Notes: generated by a model not told the origin, from the sequence alone. Counted from the stretch's first letter, positions 34,034-44,213 are shown. The stretch: DNA of 64,000 nt from VRUE01 sp963728045 (GCA_963728045.1 CAVSIE010000002.1:558001-622000); one strand, 5' to 3'. Program-made: numbers and translations.

Positions 34034-37000
34034 CTAACTCGCGGGGGCGACCGCGAGTCGCTTTGCGTCCCGGACCCCCTCCGCCATCGCCAGTACCGCG
34101 GCAAGACGCGCCTCGGGTTCGTCCGGGACCCTCACGGCAGCGGTCTTCTCGCGCCACTCGTATACCGCCCCCTCGACCTTCTCCGCCAGCGTGCCGGCGC
34201 CCTCGGAATCCAGCTCGACTCCGGTCACGCTCAACCGCCCACCCCTGAACTCGACGCTGCGGGCGCCGGCTAGCCCCAGCTCGATCCTGGCGCGCTGCAG
34301 CGCCAGCAGGTTCTCCGCCTCGGGCGGGGGCGGTCCGAAGCGGTCGCTGAGCTCATCGCGGATCGCCCGCAGCTCGCCCGGCTCGCGGGCAGCGGCGACG
34401 CGGCGGTGGACATCGATCTTGGCCGCCTCGAAGGGGATGAAGCTGGCCGGCAGGTAGGCATCGACCGGCACGTCGAGCCGGACCGGCTCCGGGGCGGCCT
34501 CCTCCCCCTCTTCCGCGCCGCGGGCCTCGACCACCGCCTCGTCGATCAGCTGGCAGTAGAGCTCGAAGCCAACCGCGGCGACGTGCCCCGACTGCTCCTC
34601 GCCGAGCAGGTCGCCGGCGCCGCGGATGTCTAGATCGCGCATCGCGATCTTGAAGCCGGAGCCGAGCTCGGTGTGGTCGGCGAGGGTCGAGAGGCGAGCG
34701 GCGGCGTCCTCGGTCAGCGCCTCGGCGGAGGGATAGAGCATGTAAGCGAAGGCGCGCTCGCGGGAGCGGCCAACCCGGCCGCGGATTTGGTAGGCCTGCG
34801 CCAGCCCGAGCTGATCGGCGCGCTCGACGATCAGCGTGTTGGCGCTGGGGATGTCGAGGCCCGACTCGATGATCGTCGTCGTCACCAGGCAGTCGGCGCC
34901 GCCGCGCAGGAAGTCGAGCATCGTCTCCTCTAGCTGGCGCTCGTCCATCTGGCCGTGCGCTTCGGAGAAGCGCGCCTTCGGCACCAGGCCGCGCAGGCGC
35001 TCGACCGTCTCCGGCAGCGAGTCGACCCGGTTGTGGAGGAAGAAGGCCTGGCCGCCACGCTCGATCTCGCGGTGGACCGCCTTCGCCACCAGGTCTTCGT
35101 CGTAGGGGCCGACGTAGGTGCGGACCGGGCGGCGCCCCTCCGGCGGGGTCTCGATCGTCGAGATGTCGCGCAGCCCAGCCAGGCTCATCTGCAGCGTGCG
35201 CGGGATCGGCGTCGCCGAGAGCGCCAGCACGTCGACCTTCAGCTTCAGCTGGCGCAGCAGCTCCTTCTGCTTGACGCCGAAGCGCTGCTCCTCGTCGACG
35301 ACTACGAGGCCGAGGTCCTTGGCGCGCACGTCGCGGGAGAGCAGCCGGTGGGTGCCGATCAAGACGTCGACCTTGCCCGCCTCGAAGCCGGCGAGCGCTT
35401 CTTTCACCTCGGCCGGCGGCCGCAGCCGCGAGACGCCCTCGACGACGAATGGCAGGTCGGCGAGCCGCTCGCGGAAGGTGCCGAGATGCTGCTGGGCGAG
35501 GATCGTCGTCGGCACCAGGACCAGCGCCTGCTTGCCGTCGGAGACCGCCTTGACAGCGGCGCGCAAGGCGACCTCGGTCTTGCCGAAGCCGACGTCGCCG
35601 CAGACCAGCCGGTCCATCGGCTGCTCGGACTCCATGTCGCCCTTGACCGCCTCGATCGCTTCGATCTGGTCGGCGGTCTCGCGATAGGGAAAAGCCGACT
35701 CGAGCGCCAGCTGCCACTCGCCGTCGGGCGCGAATGCGTGGCCCTTGCGGGCGCGCCGCTCGGCATAGAGGTTGATCAGCTCGCCGGCGAGCGCCCCTGC
35801 GGCGCGGCGGGCGCGGGCCTTCATGTTCTGCCAGCGCTTGCCCCCCAGCGCCGAGAGCGTCGGCGAGCCGCCGGCGCCGACGTAGCGGCTCAGCTTCGCC
35901 AGCTGGTCGGTGGGCACGTAGACCCGGTCCTCGCCCTTGTACTCGAGGTAGAGATAGTCGCGGGTGACGCCGCCGACCTCACGCGTCTCGAAGCCGGCGA
36001 AACGAGCGACGCCGTGGTCCTCGTGGACGACGAAGTCGCCGACCCTCAGGTCGCTGAAGGCGAGCCGGCCGCGGGCGGCGCCCGGGGCGCGCTCCTCGGC
36101 GCGGCGGCGGCGGTGCACGAGGCGTCGGAAGGGGTAGACGGCAAGCCGTAGCTCAGGACTGACGAAGCCCTCGCGCAGGCGCGCCTCGGCGAAGCTGAGG
36201 CCGGGCCCTGGTGAGAGCCGGCCGCCGTCGAGCAGCTTCGCGTCGAGGCGGTCGAGGCCGTAGCGCGCGCGCTCCGCCTCGCCCCGCCCGTCGAAGGCGA
36301 CGACGGTCCGGTAGCCGGAGCGCACCTGCTTCTCCAGCTCGCCCTCGGCCTCTTTGACGCTGCGCGCCGGCGACTCGGCCCGGGCGGCACGGAAGGCGTC
36401 CTCGTCGTCCTCACCGGCGCCGGTCATCGTCAGGGCAGCGCGCTCGGCGAGCGGGCCCGCGACGTCGACGTAGAGGTGGCGGGCGTCGTCGGCGTGCATC
36501 GCCGTAGTCGCGTCCTGCCAGTGATCGCGCAGGGCCGGCTCGATCTCCTCTGCGGCGGCGAGAATCACCGCCGTCTCGGAAGGGATCAGCTCGAGCGGCG
36601 CCCGGAACCTGTCGACCGGCAGCAGGTCGGCGAGGTTCGAGGGTTGCTCGCCCTCCTCGGCCGCTTCCATCGCCGCCAACTCGGCCAGCTCGCGATGCTC
36701 GACGTCGAGCTCTGCCGCGGGGGCGAGGTCGACGGAGTCGGCTTCGCCAAGCGAGCGCTGGGTGAAGGTGGAAAACCAGCGCAGCGACTCGACCTCGTCA
36801 CCGAACAGGTCGATCCGGACCGCGCGCTCCTCGGTGGCCGGGAAGACGTCGAGTATGCCGCCGCGGACGGCGAGCTGGCCGCGCTCCTCGACCTGCTCGA
36901 CGCGCTCGTAGCCGGCGGCGGCGAGATCGGAGGTGACGGTCGGCAAGTCGATCTCCTCACCGCGCGAGATCGTGAAGCCGGCCGGGCGCAGCGAGTCGTC

Positions 37001-37414
37001 GGGAACGGCCTCGGCGAGCCCGGTGGCGCTGGCGACGACGACAGCGTCGTCCTCCCCACGGAGCGCGTCGAGAGCGTCGATCCGGAGGCCGACGAGGTGC
37101 GGCGGCGGCGTCACCTGCGAGGCGTAGCCGGTGCCGCGCGAGGGGTAGAGGCGGACCCGGCGCGGCGCCAGGTACGCGCTCAGGTCGGCGGCGAGGTCGC
37201 GGGCGGAGCGGTCGTCGGCGCTGACCAGGAGCGCCGGCCGGTCCGCGAGGCCACGGTCGTCCTCCAGCAGGCAGGCGAGCAGCAGCGGCCGCAGCATCGT
37301 CGAGACACGGACGGTGACCTGCTCGCCTCCAGCAGCTGCCTCGCGCGCACGCCCAGCAAGCGCGTGGACGCGCTCGTTCTCGGCGGCTATCTCGAGTAGA
37401 GGACGAAGGCTCAT
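34034..37414 (-). CDS. mfd: Transcription-repair coupling factor
   Basis: 1126 residues, full length. Removes RNA polymerase stalled at lesions and recruits UvrA. The UvrB-like N-terminus, the RNA-polymerase-interacting Tudor-like domain (LRVGDFVVHEDHGVARFAGF), Walker A VCGDVGFGKTEVAL, DEEQ box VVDEEQRFGVKQKE and the motif III to TRG region SATPIPRTLQMSLAGLRDIS are present in order. ATG at 37414. Confidence 0.97.
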   Translation of the reverse strand: MSLRPLLEIAAENERVHALAGRAREAAAGGEQVTVRVSTMLRPLLLACLLEDDRGLADRPALLVSADDRSARDLAADLSAYLAPRRVRLYPSRGTGYASQVTPPPHLVGLRIDALDALRGEDDAVVVASATGLAEAVPDDSLRPAGFTISRGEEIDLPTVTSDLAAAGYERVEQVEERGQLAVRGGILDVFPATEERAVRIDLFGDEVESLRWFSTFTQRSLGEADSVDLAPAAELDVEHRELAELAAMEAAEEGEQPSNLADLLPVDRFRAPLELIPSETAVILAAAEEIEPALRDHWQDATTAMHADDARHLYVDVAGPLAERAALTMTGAGEDDEDAFRAARAESPARSVKEAEGELEKQVRSGYRTVVAFDGRGEAERARYGLDRLDAKLLDGGRLSPGPGLSFAEARLREGFVSPELRLAVYPFRRLVHRRRRAEERAPGAARGRLAFSDLRVGDFVVHEDHGVARFAGFETREVGGVTRDYLYLEYKGEDRVYVPTDQLAKLSRYVGAGGSPTLSALGGKRWQNMKARARRAAGALAGELINLYAERRARKGHAFAPDGEWQLALESAFPYRETADQIEAIEAVKGDMESEQPMDRLVCGDVGFGKTEVALRAAVKAVSDGKQALVLVPTTILAQQHLGTFRERLADLPFVVEGVSRLRPPAEVKEALAGFEAGKVDVLIGTHRLLSRDVRAKDLGLVVVDEEQRFGVKQKELLRQLKLKVDVLALSATPIPRTLQMSLAGLRDISTIETPPEGRRPVRTYVGPYDEDLVAKAVHREIERGGQAFFLHNRVDSLPETVERLRGLVPKARFSEAHGQMDERQLEETMLDFLRGGADCLVTTTIIESGLDIPSANTLIVERADQLGLAQAYQIRGRVGRSRERAFAYMLYPSAEALTEDAAARLSTLADHTELGSGFKIAMRDLDIRGAGDLLGEEQSGHVAAVGFELYCQLIDEAVVEARGAEEGEEAAPEPVRLDVPVDAYLPASFIPFEAAKIDVHRRVAAAREPGELRAIRDELSDRFGPPPPEAENLLALQRARIELGLAGARSVEFRGGRLSVTGVELDSEGAGTLAEKVEGAVYEWREKTAAVRVPDEPEARLAAVLAMAEGVRDAKRLAVAPAS

Positions 37415-37424
37415 GGCATGGGAA

Positions 37425-37449
37425 GCGCCCGGATCGTGAGATCCGGCGC
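37425..37449 (-). terminator. Stem-loop between propeller gene and mfd
   Basis: GCGCCCGGATC (37425-37435), loop GTGA, GATCCGGCGC (37440-37449): ten pairs with one bulged C. No T run. Its position, after the propeller gene and before mfd on the minus strand, suggests a terminator or a leader structure of mfd. Confidence 0.35.
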
Positions 37450-37506
37450 GTCGGCCGATTCTACGAGCCGCCTGCTCGCCTCCTTGATCTGCCTGGCAGC
37501 AGAGGG

Positions 37507-38757
37507 CTAGCGTCTTACCCGTGACGCCTTCTCTAGCACCAGCGTCACCCGCTTCGTCGCAAAGATGGGCCAGTGACCGGGCTCGCGGTAGACGACGAGA
37601 AGGCTGACTGGCGCCCTACCCCTCCGCATGAGTCGAGACCTGACTCCTCTGGCGGAAGAATCGAAGTCACCCGGCCAGAGCTTCAGTTGCAAACGCAAGG
37701 GTCCCTCTGGAGCTTTAGCTCCACTCTTGATCACCTTCCAGCGGACAGGCGGCCCATTGAGCTTCAGCCTGCCCCCGGTCGGAAGCAAAACGGAGAGGAA
37801 GACCGCTCCACTGCGAGGAACGTGTCTGACCTTGCCGAAGCGGATAGGCCTCGACCGCTCAGTTTGGGGCAACGAGCCCGGGCGGCCATCGACCGCGATT
37901 CCGGAGATCTCCGACCGCGGCGTTGGAATCAGGCCACGATTGATTGCCGTCCCATCCAGGTTGGCGCGCCCAACGGCCCCGGTTCCCGCGTATCCGCCAG
38001 GGCTCTGCTCAGTCCAATAGATGTGGGTGGAGTTGGCTGCAATGCCTGAGGCTTCGCCGATCCCGGCGATGAATCCGCGCTCGCTTTCACCGCCGTCGAG
38101 CGGCGTCCGCCCGATCGCGCCGGAGCTTGCTCCGTCGAAGCCCGCTTCCGCCCAGTAGGCGAAGTGGTCGTCGACGGCCAGCCCACAGTCGACGGCTCCC
38201 GGTGTTGAGAAAGTGGGATCGACACCGCTGCCATCGATCTTGGCGCGACCGATCCGGCCAGTGAACTGGTCGGCCCAGTAGACGTACTCACCGTGGAGAG
38301 CGACAGCGCAAGGGCGGATCCCGCCTCCGATGAACGCCGGGTTCACTTCGCCGCCGTCGACCCCCGCGCGCCCCAGACCGCCCTCATATGGGTTGCCCCA
38401 GAAGATGTGAGAGCTGTTGGCCGCAAGCCCACATGGGTAGACGACACCGCCGGCAAAGGCCCAGTTGCCTCCAATAAAGGCTGAGTCACTCACTCGAGTT
38501 TCGAGGTCGGTCATGCCGATGCCAAAAGGAAAATTCGCCCAGAAGAGCTGCCGCTCGTTGACGGCCACGCCACATACATAACCCCGGGACTCGTTACTTG
38601 GCAGCAAGTCGTAGTGGGGATCGCGACCGTCGAGCTCAGCTTTGCCAACTGTCGAGCCATATCCCCAGTAGACGGCAGCCTCCGCCCGGGTGTTGCCCAA
38701 GCCGCAAGCGGCCACCGCGATCACGATGCAGATGGCGACCAGTTCTCGCACGGTCAT
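37507..38757 (-). CDS. Secreted beta-propeller protein with YWTD-like repeats
   Basis: 416 residues from ATG 38757. A signal peptide (TVRELVAICIVIAVAACGLG, ending near AEA) is followed by about six repeats of roughly 45 residues built as CGVAVNERQLFWANF / CGLAANSSHIFWGNP / CAVALHGEYVYWADQ / SGIAANSTHIYWTEQ, each followed by GxIGRAxLDG. This is the pattern of NHL/YWTD-type propellers. A separate beta-sandwich-like C-terminal domain (about 315-416) follows. Extracellular; ligand unknown. A start six codons upstream (38775) is possible. Divergent from the FAH gene. Confidence 0.75.
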   Translation of the reverse strand: MTVRELVAICIVIAVAACGLGNTRAEAAVYWGYGSTVGKAELDGRDPHYDLLPSNESRGYVCGVAVNERQLFWANFPFGIGMTDLETRVSDSAFIGGNWAFAGGVVYPCGLAANSSHIFWGNPYEGGLGRAGVDGGEVNPAFIGGGIRPCAVALHGEYVYWADQFTGRIGRAKIDGSGVDPTFSTPGAVDCGLAVDDHFAYWAEAGFDGASSGAIGRTPLDGGESERGFIAGIGEASGIAANSTHIYWTEQSPGGYAGTGAVGRANLDGTAINRGLIPTPRSEISGIAVDGRPGSLPQTERSRPIRFGKVRHVPRSGAVFLSVLLPTGGRLKLNGPPVRWKVIKSGAKAPEGPLRLQLKLWPGDFDSSARGVRSRLMRRGRAPVSLLVVYREPGHWPIFATKRVTLVLEKASRVRR

Positions 38758-38823
38758 GCAGTTCACTGTCTGCATAGGGCGGGAACATACAGGGCGCCAC
38801 TGTGGCAAGCTCGAACGGGTCGG

Positions 38824-39768
38824 ATGAAGCTGAGAGCCACCGCCAACGGAGTGATCGTCGAGGACCGGGCGCTGGGTCGCTGGGTCGCGATGCCAGGAGA
38901 GAAGGACATGCTGGCGCTGCTCGCCGACGGCGAGGAGACGCGGACGAAAGTCGAGAGCCACATCGAGACTGTGGCGAGCGACGAAAGCGCCGCGGTCGAC
39001 CCGGCGAGCGCCGGGCTGCCCTTCGAGGCGCACTCGCTGCGAGCCTTCAGTCTTTGGGAGTCACACTACGAGGGGTCCGCCCGGATGCTGGTCAAGCGCT
39101 TCTTCCCCAAGCCGGTGCAGCGGGCCGCCAACGCCTTCGAGCGCGTCACGCGACGCACCTTCCCGCCCTTCAAGCCCAACGCGCGCTTCTACGAGGCGCC
39201 CGCCTTCTACGTCGGCAACCACGCCGCGATGCTGGCCGACGGCGAGGAGATGCCCTGGCCCTCGCACACGAAATACCTCGATTTCGAGCTGGAGCTGGCG
39301 TTCGTCTTGGCCCGCCCGCTGGCCGACCCCAGTCCGGCCGAGGCGCGCGAGGCGATCGGCGGCTGGCTAGTGCTCAACGACTGGAGCGCCCGCGACGTGC
39401 AAGCCGAGGAGGCCCGCCACGGCGTATTCGGCCCGGCGGTGAAGTCGAAGACCTTCGCCAACTCGCTCGGTAGCGACGTCCTCACGCCAGATGAGCTGCC
39501 CGACTGGACCGCGGCGACCGGGCGCGTGCGGGTCGACGGCGAGGTCTGGTGCGAAGGCGGCACCGCGAACCCGGCCCACGACGTCGGCGAGATGCTCGCC
39601 TACGCCGCCGCCGGCGAGCGGCTCGAGCCCGGCGACGTGATCTCGACCGGGACGATGCCGGGCTGCTGCGGGCTCGAGCTCGACCGCTGGATCCAGCCGG
39701 GGCAGACGGTCGAGCTGGAGATCGACGGGATCGGCACCCTGGCCAACCGGATCGGCGGCCGCCGGTGA
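38824..39768 (+). CDS. Fumarylacetoacetate hydrolase-family protein
   Basis: 314 residues. The FAH fold's metal site is shown by LDFELELAFVLARPLA, GWLVLNDWSARDVQAEE and KSKTFANSLGSDVLTPDELP, with GDVISTGTMPGCCGLE near the end. Family members hydrolyse or decarboxylate 2,4-diketo acids in aromatic and sugar-acid breakdown. Its stop overlaps the next gene's GTG start (GTGA at 39765-39768), starting a three-gene operon with a membrane protein and a deacetylase. Confidence 0.85.
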   Translation: MKLRATANGVIVEDRALGRWVAMPGEKDMLALLADGEETRTKVESHIETVASDESAAVDPASAGLPFEAHSLRAFSLWESHYEGSARMLVKRFFPKPVQRAANAFERVTRRTFPPFKPNARFYEAPAFYVGNHAAMLADGEEMPWPSHTKYLDFELELAFVLARPLADPSPAEAREAIGGWLVLNDWSARDVQAEEARHGVFGPAVKSKTFANSLGSDVLTPDELPDWTAATGRVRVDGEVWCEGGTANPAHDVGEMLAYAAAGERLEPGDVISTGTMPGCCGLELDRWIQPGQTVELEIDGIGTLANRIGGRR

Positions 39769-40286
39769 GGAAGCTGCTCGCCGTCGGGTCGACGCTGGGC
39801 CTGCTCGCCCACAACGCCTTCGAGACCCGCGCCGGGGTCGGGCTCGTCTTCGAGCCGTTCCTCGGCCGCCGCGGCGCATACGCCCTCTGGGGCGCCTACT
39901 TCCCGCTGATGCTCGCTGCCGCGACCCGCGACGGCGAGGGGGCGCGCCGGCTCACGGCCTATGGCGCCGGGATCGGCGTCGCCGGAGTCGCCGTCCACTT
40001 CAAGGCCTGGCCCTGGTCCCTGCACAACGGCCTGCCGATGCTCGACGAAGCCGAGGGGCTGAGCGAGGACCAGCTGCCCGCCTACAACGCGGTGCTCTGG
40101 TTCTGGCTTCTTTGCAGCGCCCTCAGCCTGCCGGCCGCCAACCGGCCCGGCGCCCGCGGCTTCGCCCTCGCCGGCCTGCTCAACTTCCCGGTCCTGCTCG
40201 CCTCGGCGCGTCATCACTTCGAGTGGGCGCGTGAGCAGGCCAAGCTCGAGCCGGAGCGCTGGAGCCCGGCGCTGCGCGAGTCGTGA
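39765..40286 (+). CDS. Hypothetical membrane protein
   Basis: 173 residues with four or five membrane helices (about 5-25, 38-55, 62-82, 105-125, 133-152). No family recognised; WxWxLHNG (KAWPWSLHNGLPMLDE) is the most distinctive stretch. GTG start within the FAH stop; its own end overlaps the deacetylase start by four bases, so the three genes should be translated together. Confidence 0.7.
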   Translation: MRKLLAVGSTLGLLAHNAFETRAGVGLVFEPFLGRRGAYALWGAYFPLMLAAATRDGEGARRLTAYGAGIGVAGVAVHFKAWPWSLHNGLPMLDEAEGLSEDQLPAYNAVLWFWLLCSALSLPAANRPGARGFALAGLLNFPVLLASARHHFEWAREQAKLEPERWSPALRES

Positions 40287-41140
40287 GCGGAACACCGCGC
40301 TGGCCAGATGGCGCCCGCGGCGCGCTCAGCCTCAGCTTCGACAATCTCGGCGAGGCGGCTGAACTGGAGCTGGGCGCAATCGGCCCGGAGACGGCGCTCG
40401 GCGAGCACTTCACAGTGACCCGAGTCTTGCCGGCGCTGCTCGAAGGGCTGGGCGAGCGCGACTTGGCCGCGACCTTCTTCGTCGAGGGGATCAACGCCGA
40501 GATCTACCCGGGCGAGCTGAAGGCGATCGACGCCGGAGGCCACGAGCTTGCCTACCACGCCTGGCGCCACGAGCAGTGGACCGACCTCGACGCAGATGCG
40601 CAGGCCGAGAACTTGGCGCGCGGTGTCGCCGCCTTCGAGCAGCTCGACTTCGAGCTTGCCGGCCTGCGACCGCCGAGCGGCGGGCTGGGCGCGGGTGGGG
40701 TCGGCATCATCCGCGATGCCGGCCTGCGCTACTGCTCGCCCGCCGGCGCGGGCGCCGGCGAGGACGGCGGCATCGCCCTGCTGCCCTTCCAGTGGCGCCA
40801 CCTCGACGCCAGCTGCGTGCTGCCGCCGCTGGCTTCGGTCCGCGAACGGATGACCGGTTCGCCCGAGCCGCTCGAGCCGGCCGCCTTCCTCGCCTTCCTC
40901 GAAGCGGAGATCGAGGCGCTGGCCCGAGAGGGCGGCTACGCGGCGATCGTCCTCCACCCCTTCATGCTCGACTGGCTCGGCTGGGAGCGGCTGGAGCAGT
41001 TGCTCGACAGGGTCGCCGGCGCCTCCACGCGAGGCGATCTATGGGTCGCGCGCTGCATCGACGTCGCCGCGCACGTGCTCGCCGCCCCGGAGCAATTCCG
41101 GGGCGGCACCACCCTCGACTCGACCAGCTGGGCCGGCTGA
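40283..41140 (+). CDS. Polysaccharide deacetylase-family (NodB-like) protein
   Basis: 285 residues. GALSLSFDNLGEAAELE occupies the place of the catalytic TFDDG strand but reads SFDN; AATFFVEGINAEIYPGELKA and GHELAYHAWRHEQW supply the HxxxH metal pair. The second Asp is replaced, so activity on N-acetyl sugars is not certain. It may act on another amide substrate, consistent with its operon with an FAH hydrolase. Starts at a GTGA overlap. Confidence 0.78.
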   Translation: MSGTPRWPDGARGALSLSFDNLGEAAELELGAIGPETALGEHFTVTRVLPALLEGLGERDLAATFFVEGINAEIYPGELKAIDAGGHELAYHAWRHEQWTDLDADAQAENLARGVAAFEQLDFELAGLRPPSGGLGAGGVGIIRDAGLRYCSPAGAGAGEDGGIALLPFQWRHLDASCVLPPLASVRERMTGSPEPLEPAAFLAFLEAEIEALAREGGYAAIVLHPFMLDWLGWERLEQLLDRVAGASTRGDLWVARCIDVAAHVLAAPEQFRGGTTLDSTSWAG

Positions 41141-41144
41141 AGAC

Positions 41145-43406
41145 CTACGGCAGGACTTCGAACTTCCGCCTCGCCGGCGTCGGGTCGACGTTGCCGGCTT
41201 TGTCGACAGCGCGCACCCTGAAGACGTGCTTGCCGGGTTTCAGGCCTTTGTAGGTCTTTGGCGATTTGCAGCGCCGCCAGGGCCTTTTGTCGAGCTTGCA
41301 CTGGAAGGTCGACCCTTTCTCGCTGGAGGTGAACCTGAACTTCGCCGTGGTCGACGCGGTTTTCCTTTTCGGGCCTTTGCGGATCTTGGTCTGGGGCGGC
41401 GTTGTGTCTTTGGTTTTGGCTTTGCCTTTGCCGCCCGTGTCCTGGTCTTTCTCTTTGCCGTCGTCTTTTTTCCCGCTGTCGGGATCGGCCGTGGTCGTAG
41501 CCATCGCCAACTCGGAGGTGCCGCCTTCTTCGCTCGTCTGCGTCGCAGCGACGATCGTGCCTACCGGGATCGAGCTCGGGTAGGTGACTTTCCAGTCGCC
41601 GCTGCCGTCGGCGACCGCTTCGCCGAGGAACGACTCGATCTCGCCGAGCGCCGCGGTTTTCTTGTCGAAGACGCGAACCGTGGCGCCAGCTTCGGCGCTG
41701 CCGCTGGCAGCGGACTGGGACGAGGTGGCGAACGCCGGCGGCAGGATCCCTCCGTTCGTCGTCAGCCCGATCAGGTCGATGAAGAGGCCGGCGTTTTCTT
41801 TGCCTCTGTTGCGGGCGACTTCGTTCTGGCTGGCCCCTTCCCCGCCGGAGTTGTCGATCTCGATCGCGTCGCCGCCGCTTGCACGGATGAAGTTCTCGCG
41901 TTCGGACGAGTCACCGCCGATCTGGTTTTCGGTGGCGTTGACGAGCGCGGCGGGGTTCTTGATGCGAATGCCGGCCTCGCTCGATTCGTAGATCGTGTTG
42001 CCGAAGACCAGGTTGGCGTTGTCTTCGATGCGGACGCCGTTGGCGGTGGACTTGCCGATCACGTTTTTTTCGATCAGGTTCGAGCCCGCAGGGCCCGGCG
42101 CGACCTTGGTCCAGATCCCGAGTTCAGCCCCTTCGATGAAGCTGTTCCTGATCTCGGTGCCGCCGAATCTCACCTCGATCCCGGTCCCGCCTTCCATCCG
42201 CATCACGTTCCCCAGCACCGCCACCGGGTTGCTGTTTTCCAGAGTAGAGACGAAGATCGCCAGGTTGGGCGGGGTGACGGCGAGGCCGGTCGGACCGTTG
42301 CCGAAGATGTTGCCCTGGGCTTTGAAGCCTTCGCCGCTCGAGTAGAAGATCCCGGTCCCCAGCCCAGCGAAGAAGTTAGTGTCGCCGCTCGCCGGGCCGC
42401 CCACCGTGACTTCGCCGGCTTTCCCGGTGAAGACGCCGTATTCGGCGTTGGCGACGACCGTCGTCCCGGCGGCGTTGAGGCCCATGTAGTTGCCGTGGAT
42501 CGTCGTCGGCCCGCTGGCGGGTTCCTCGTTGCCGCCGTTGCCGATGAGGTCGACGCCGGCGAAGCTCGCCCCGGAGATCACGTTGCAGACCCCGTCGCAG
42601 GGAGCCGCGGCGCCGCTGACCGTCCCACCGACCTCGTTGTCGGTAGCCGTGAAGGCGACGGTGTCGGTGATCTCGATGTTCTTGCCGTTGGCCGCTTTGG
42701 TAATGCCGTCCGCCTTGACGCCGAAGTAGTTGCCGAACACGTCGGTGCTATCGGCCCCTTCGATGTCGAGCCCCTCGGCCGCGTTGTTGACGAAAACGTT
42801 GCGTTCGGCCGCTGTGTCGCCGCCGATCGTCGCGTTGTTCGAGTTTGGATCGAGCCAGATGCCGGTGCTGGCGCCGGAGCCGTTGCCGCCGTCGAGTTTC
42901 TCGCCCAGCCAGTCGTTGCGGGCGATGAAGCCCCCTGAGCTTTCGACCACTTTGATCCCGGTCGCCGCGCCGGTGATCGCCAAGCCTTCGATCACGACTC
43001 CGTCGCTGTTTTTGACGCTGAGCCCGTAGCTCAGGCCCGAGGCTTCCAGGCCGGCGCAGGGGCCCGCCTGTCCGGCCTGGGTGGTCGCGCAATGCCCGCC
43101 CTTGATGCTGACCGTGTCTTCGATCTCCGGCAGCAGGCCTTTGGTCAGCGTGACCGTGTCGGCGAGCTGGCCTTTGAATTCCGTGCCGTCGAAGACGATT
43201 TCGTCGAGCACCGCTGCAGATTTGTTCGACTCTTCGATCGCCGCCCTGAGCGTGCATTTGAGGCCCACCGTGAGACAGCCGGCCGTGCCGGGCGCCGCGT
43301 CGAGTTCGTCGGCGGTGCTGTCGACTTTGTATTCCACGGCCCCGGCCACCGCAGGCACGGCGAGCAGACAACCAACGGCAAGCAGAACTGCAGCGAAGTG
43401 CTTCAA
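41145..43406 (-). CDS. Secreted right-handed beta-helix protein
   Basis: 753 residues. A signal peptide (MKHFAAVLLAVGCLLAVPAV, cleavage near AGA) precedes VDSTADELDAAPGTAGCLTV and CTLRAAIEESN, the opening typical of CSLREA-type adhesin-like proteins. From about 60 to 560 repeated short strands (IEDNANLVFGNTIYESSEAG and similar) make a parallel beta helix. A charged Lys-rich linker (about 635-670) and a C-terminal Ig-like domain (FRFTSSEKGSTFQCKLDKRP, FRVRAVDKAGNVDPTP) end the protein. Probably surface-exposed, binding or cleaving polysaccharide. Confidence 0.8.
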   Translation of the reverse strand: MKHFAAVLLAVGCLLAVPAVAGAVEYKVDSTADELDAAPGTAGCLTVGLKCTLRAAIEESNKSAAVLDEIVFDGTEFKGQLADTVTLTKGLLPEIEDTVSIKGGHCATTQAGQAGPCAGLEASGLSYGLSVKNSDGVVIEGLAITGAATGIKVVESSGGFIARNDWLGEKLDGGNGSGASTGIWLDPNSNNATIGGDTAAERNVFVNNAAEGLDIEGADSTDVFGNYFGVKADGITKAANGKNIEITDTVAFTATDNEVGGTVSGAAAPCDGVCNVISGASFAGVDLIGNGGNEEPASGPTTIHGNYMGLNAAGTTVVANAEYGVFTGKAGEVTVGGPASGDTNFFAGLGTGIFYSSGEGFKAQGNIFGNGPTGLAVTPPNLAIFVSTLENSNPVAVLGNVMRMEGGTGIEVRFGGTEIRNSFIEGAELGIWTKVAPGPAGSNLIEKNVIGKSTANGVRIEDNANLVFGNTIYESSEAGIRIKNPAALVNATENQIGGDSSERENFIRASGGDAIEIDNSGGEGASQNEVARNRGKENAGLFIDLIGLTTNGGILPPAFATSSQSAASGSAEAGATVRVFDKKTAALGEIESFLGEAVADGSGDWKVTYPSSIPVGTIVAATQTSEEGGTSELAMATTTADPDSGKKDDGKEKDQDTGGKGKAKTKDTTPPQTKIRKGPKRKTASTTAKFRFTSSEKGSTFQCKLDKRPWRRCKSPKTYKGLKPGKHVFRVRAVDKAGNVDPTPARRKFEVLP

Positions 43407-43490
43407 GCGATCCTCCTGGCGGGCGACGACGAGTTTGCGCGACCCTATCCAGCGCCGCGGCGAATGCGCAAGTTTCGCTAGCCGGGAGTG

Positions 43491-44213
43491 CTACCCGCGG
43501 AACGGCAGGCCAGGTCCCGTGCGCTGCCACTCGACCTGGCCCACGCCCTCGGCCCTCGAGCGGCCCTCGACGTCGTCCCACTCGTGCAGCAGCCGCTTCA
43601 GCGCGGCGAGCGCCTCCGGCGGGTGCGCCGCCACCTCGCCCGCCAGCCCCAGGGCCGACTCCTCGGTCGCCGCAGCGGGGGCGACCCGGTTGACGAGGCC
43701 GAGCCGCAACGCCTCGTCGGCGCCGACCGTGCGCGAGGAGAGCAGCAGGTACTTGGCGGTGGCGAGGCCGCAAAGCGTCACCAGCCGGGCCGGGCCGACC
43801 GGAACCCCGAGCGCCCCGCCCGGGAAGCGCATCCGCAGGTTGGCGCCGCCGACCCGCATGTCGCAGGCGACGGCGATCTCCGCCCCGCCACCGACGACAT
43901 CGCCGTGGCAGACGGCGATCGTTGGCTTGGGGAAGGCGACGATCGCGTCGTAGAGGTCGGCGAAGAGCTGCATGCGCCGGACCTTGCCCTCCTCATCGAG
44001 CTCCTCCCGGACGTCGGCTCCGGCCGAGAGTCCCATCTGGTCGGAGGAGCTGAGGACGAGCACCCGCACAGCCTCATCCGCCCGCGCCACTGCGAGGTGC
44101 TCGAGCAGCTCGACCAGCATCTGGGTGTCGATCGCGTTGCGGGAGTCCCCACGCTCGAGCCGCAGCACCGCGATCCCCTGCTCGTCGACCGCGTAGGCGG
44201 TTTTCTCAGCCAT
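43491..44213 (-). CDS. Enoyl-CoA hydratase/isomerase
   Basis: 240 residues of the crotonase fold. Oxyanion-hole strands are SSDQMGLSAGADVREEL and GDVVGGGAEIAVACDMRVGG. One catalytic glutamate position carries Glu/Gly variation, so hydratase versus isomerase is not decided. ATG 44213 overlaps the end of the corrected pth frame by eight bases, so it is the third gene of a rplY-pth-crotonase operon. Confidence 0.85.
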   Translation of the reverse strand: MAEKTAYAVDEQGIAVLRLERGDSRNAIDTQMLVELLEHLAVARADEAVRVLVLSSSDQMGLSAGADVREELDEEGKVRRMQLFADLYDAIVAFPKPTIAVCHGDVVGGGAEIAVACDMRVGGANLRMRFPGGALGVPVGPARLVTLCGLATAKYLLLSSRTVGADEALRLGLVNRVAPAAATEESALGLAGEVAAHPPEALAALKRLLHEWDDVEGRSRAEGVGQVEWQRTGPGLPFRG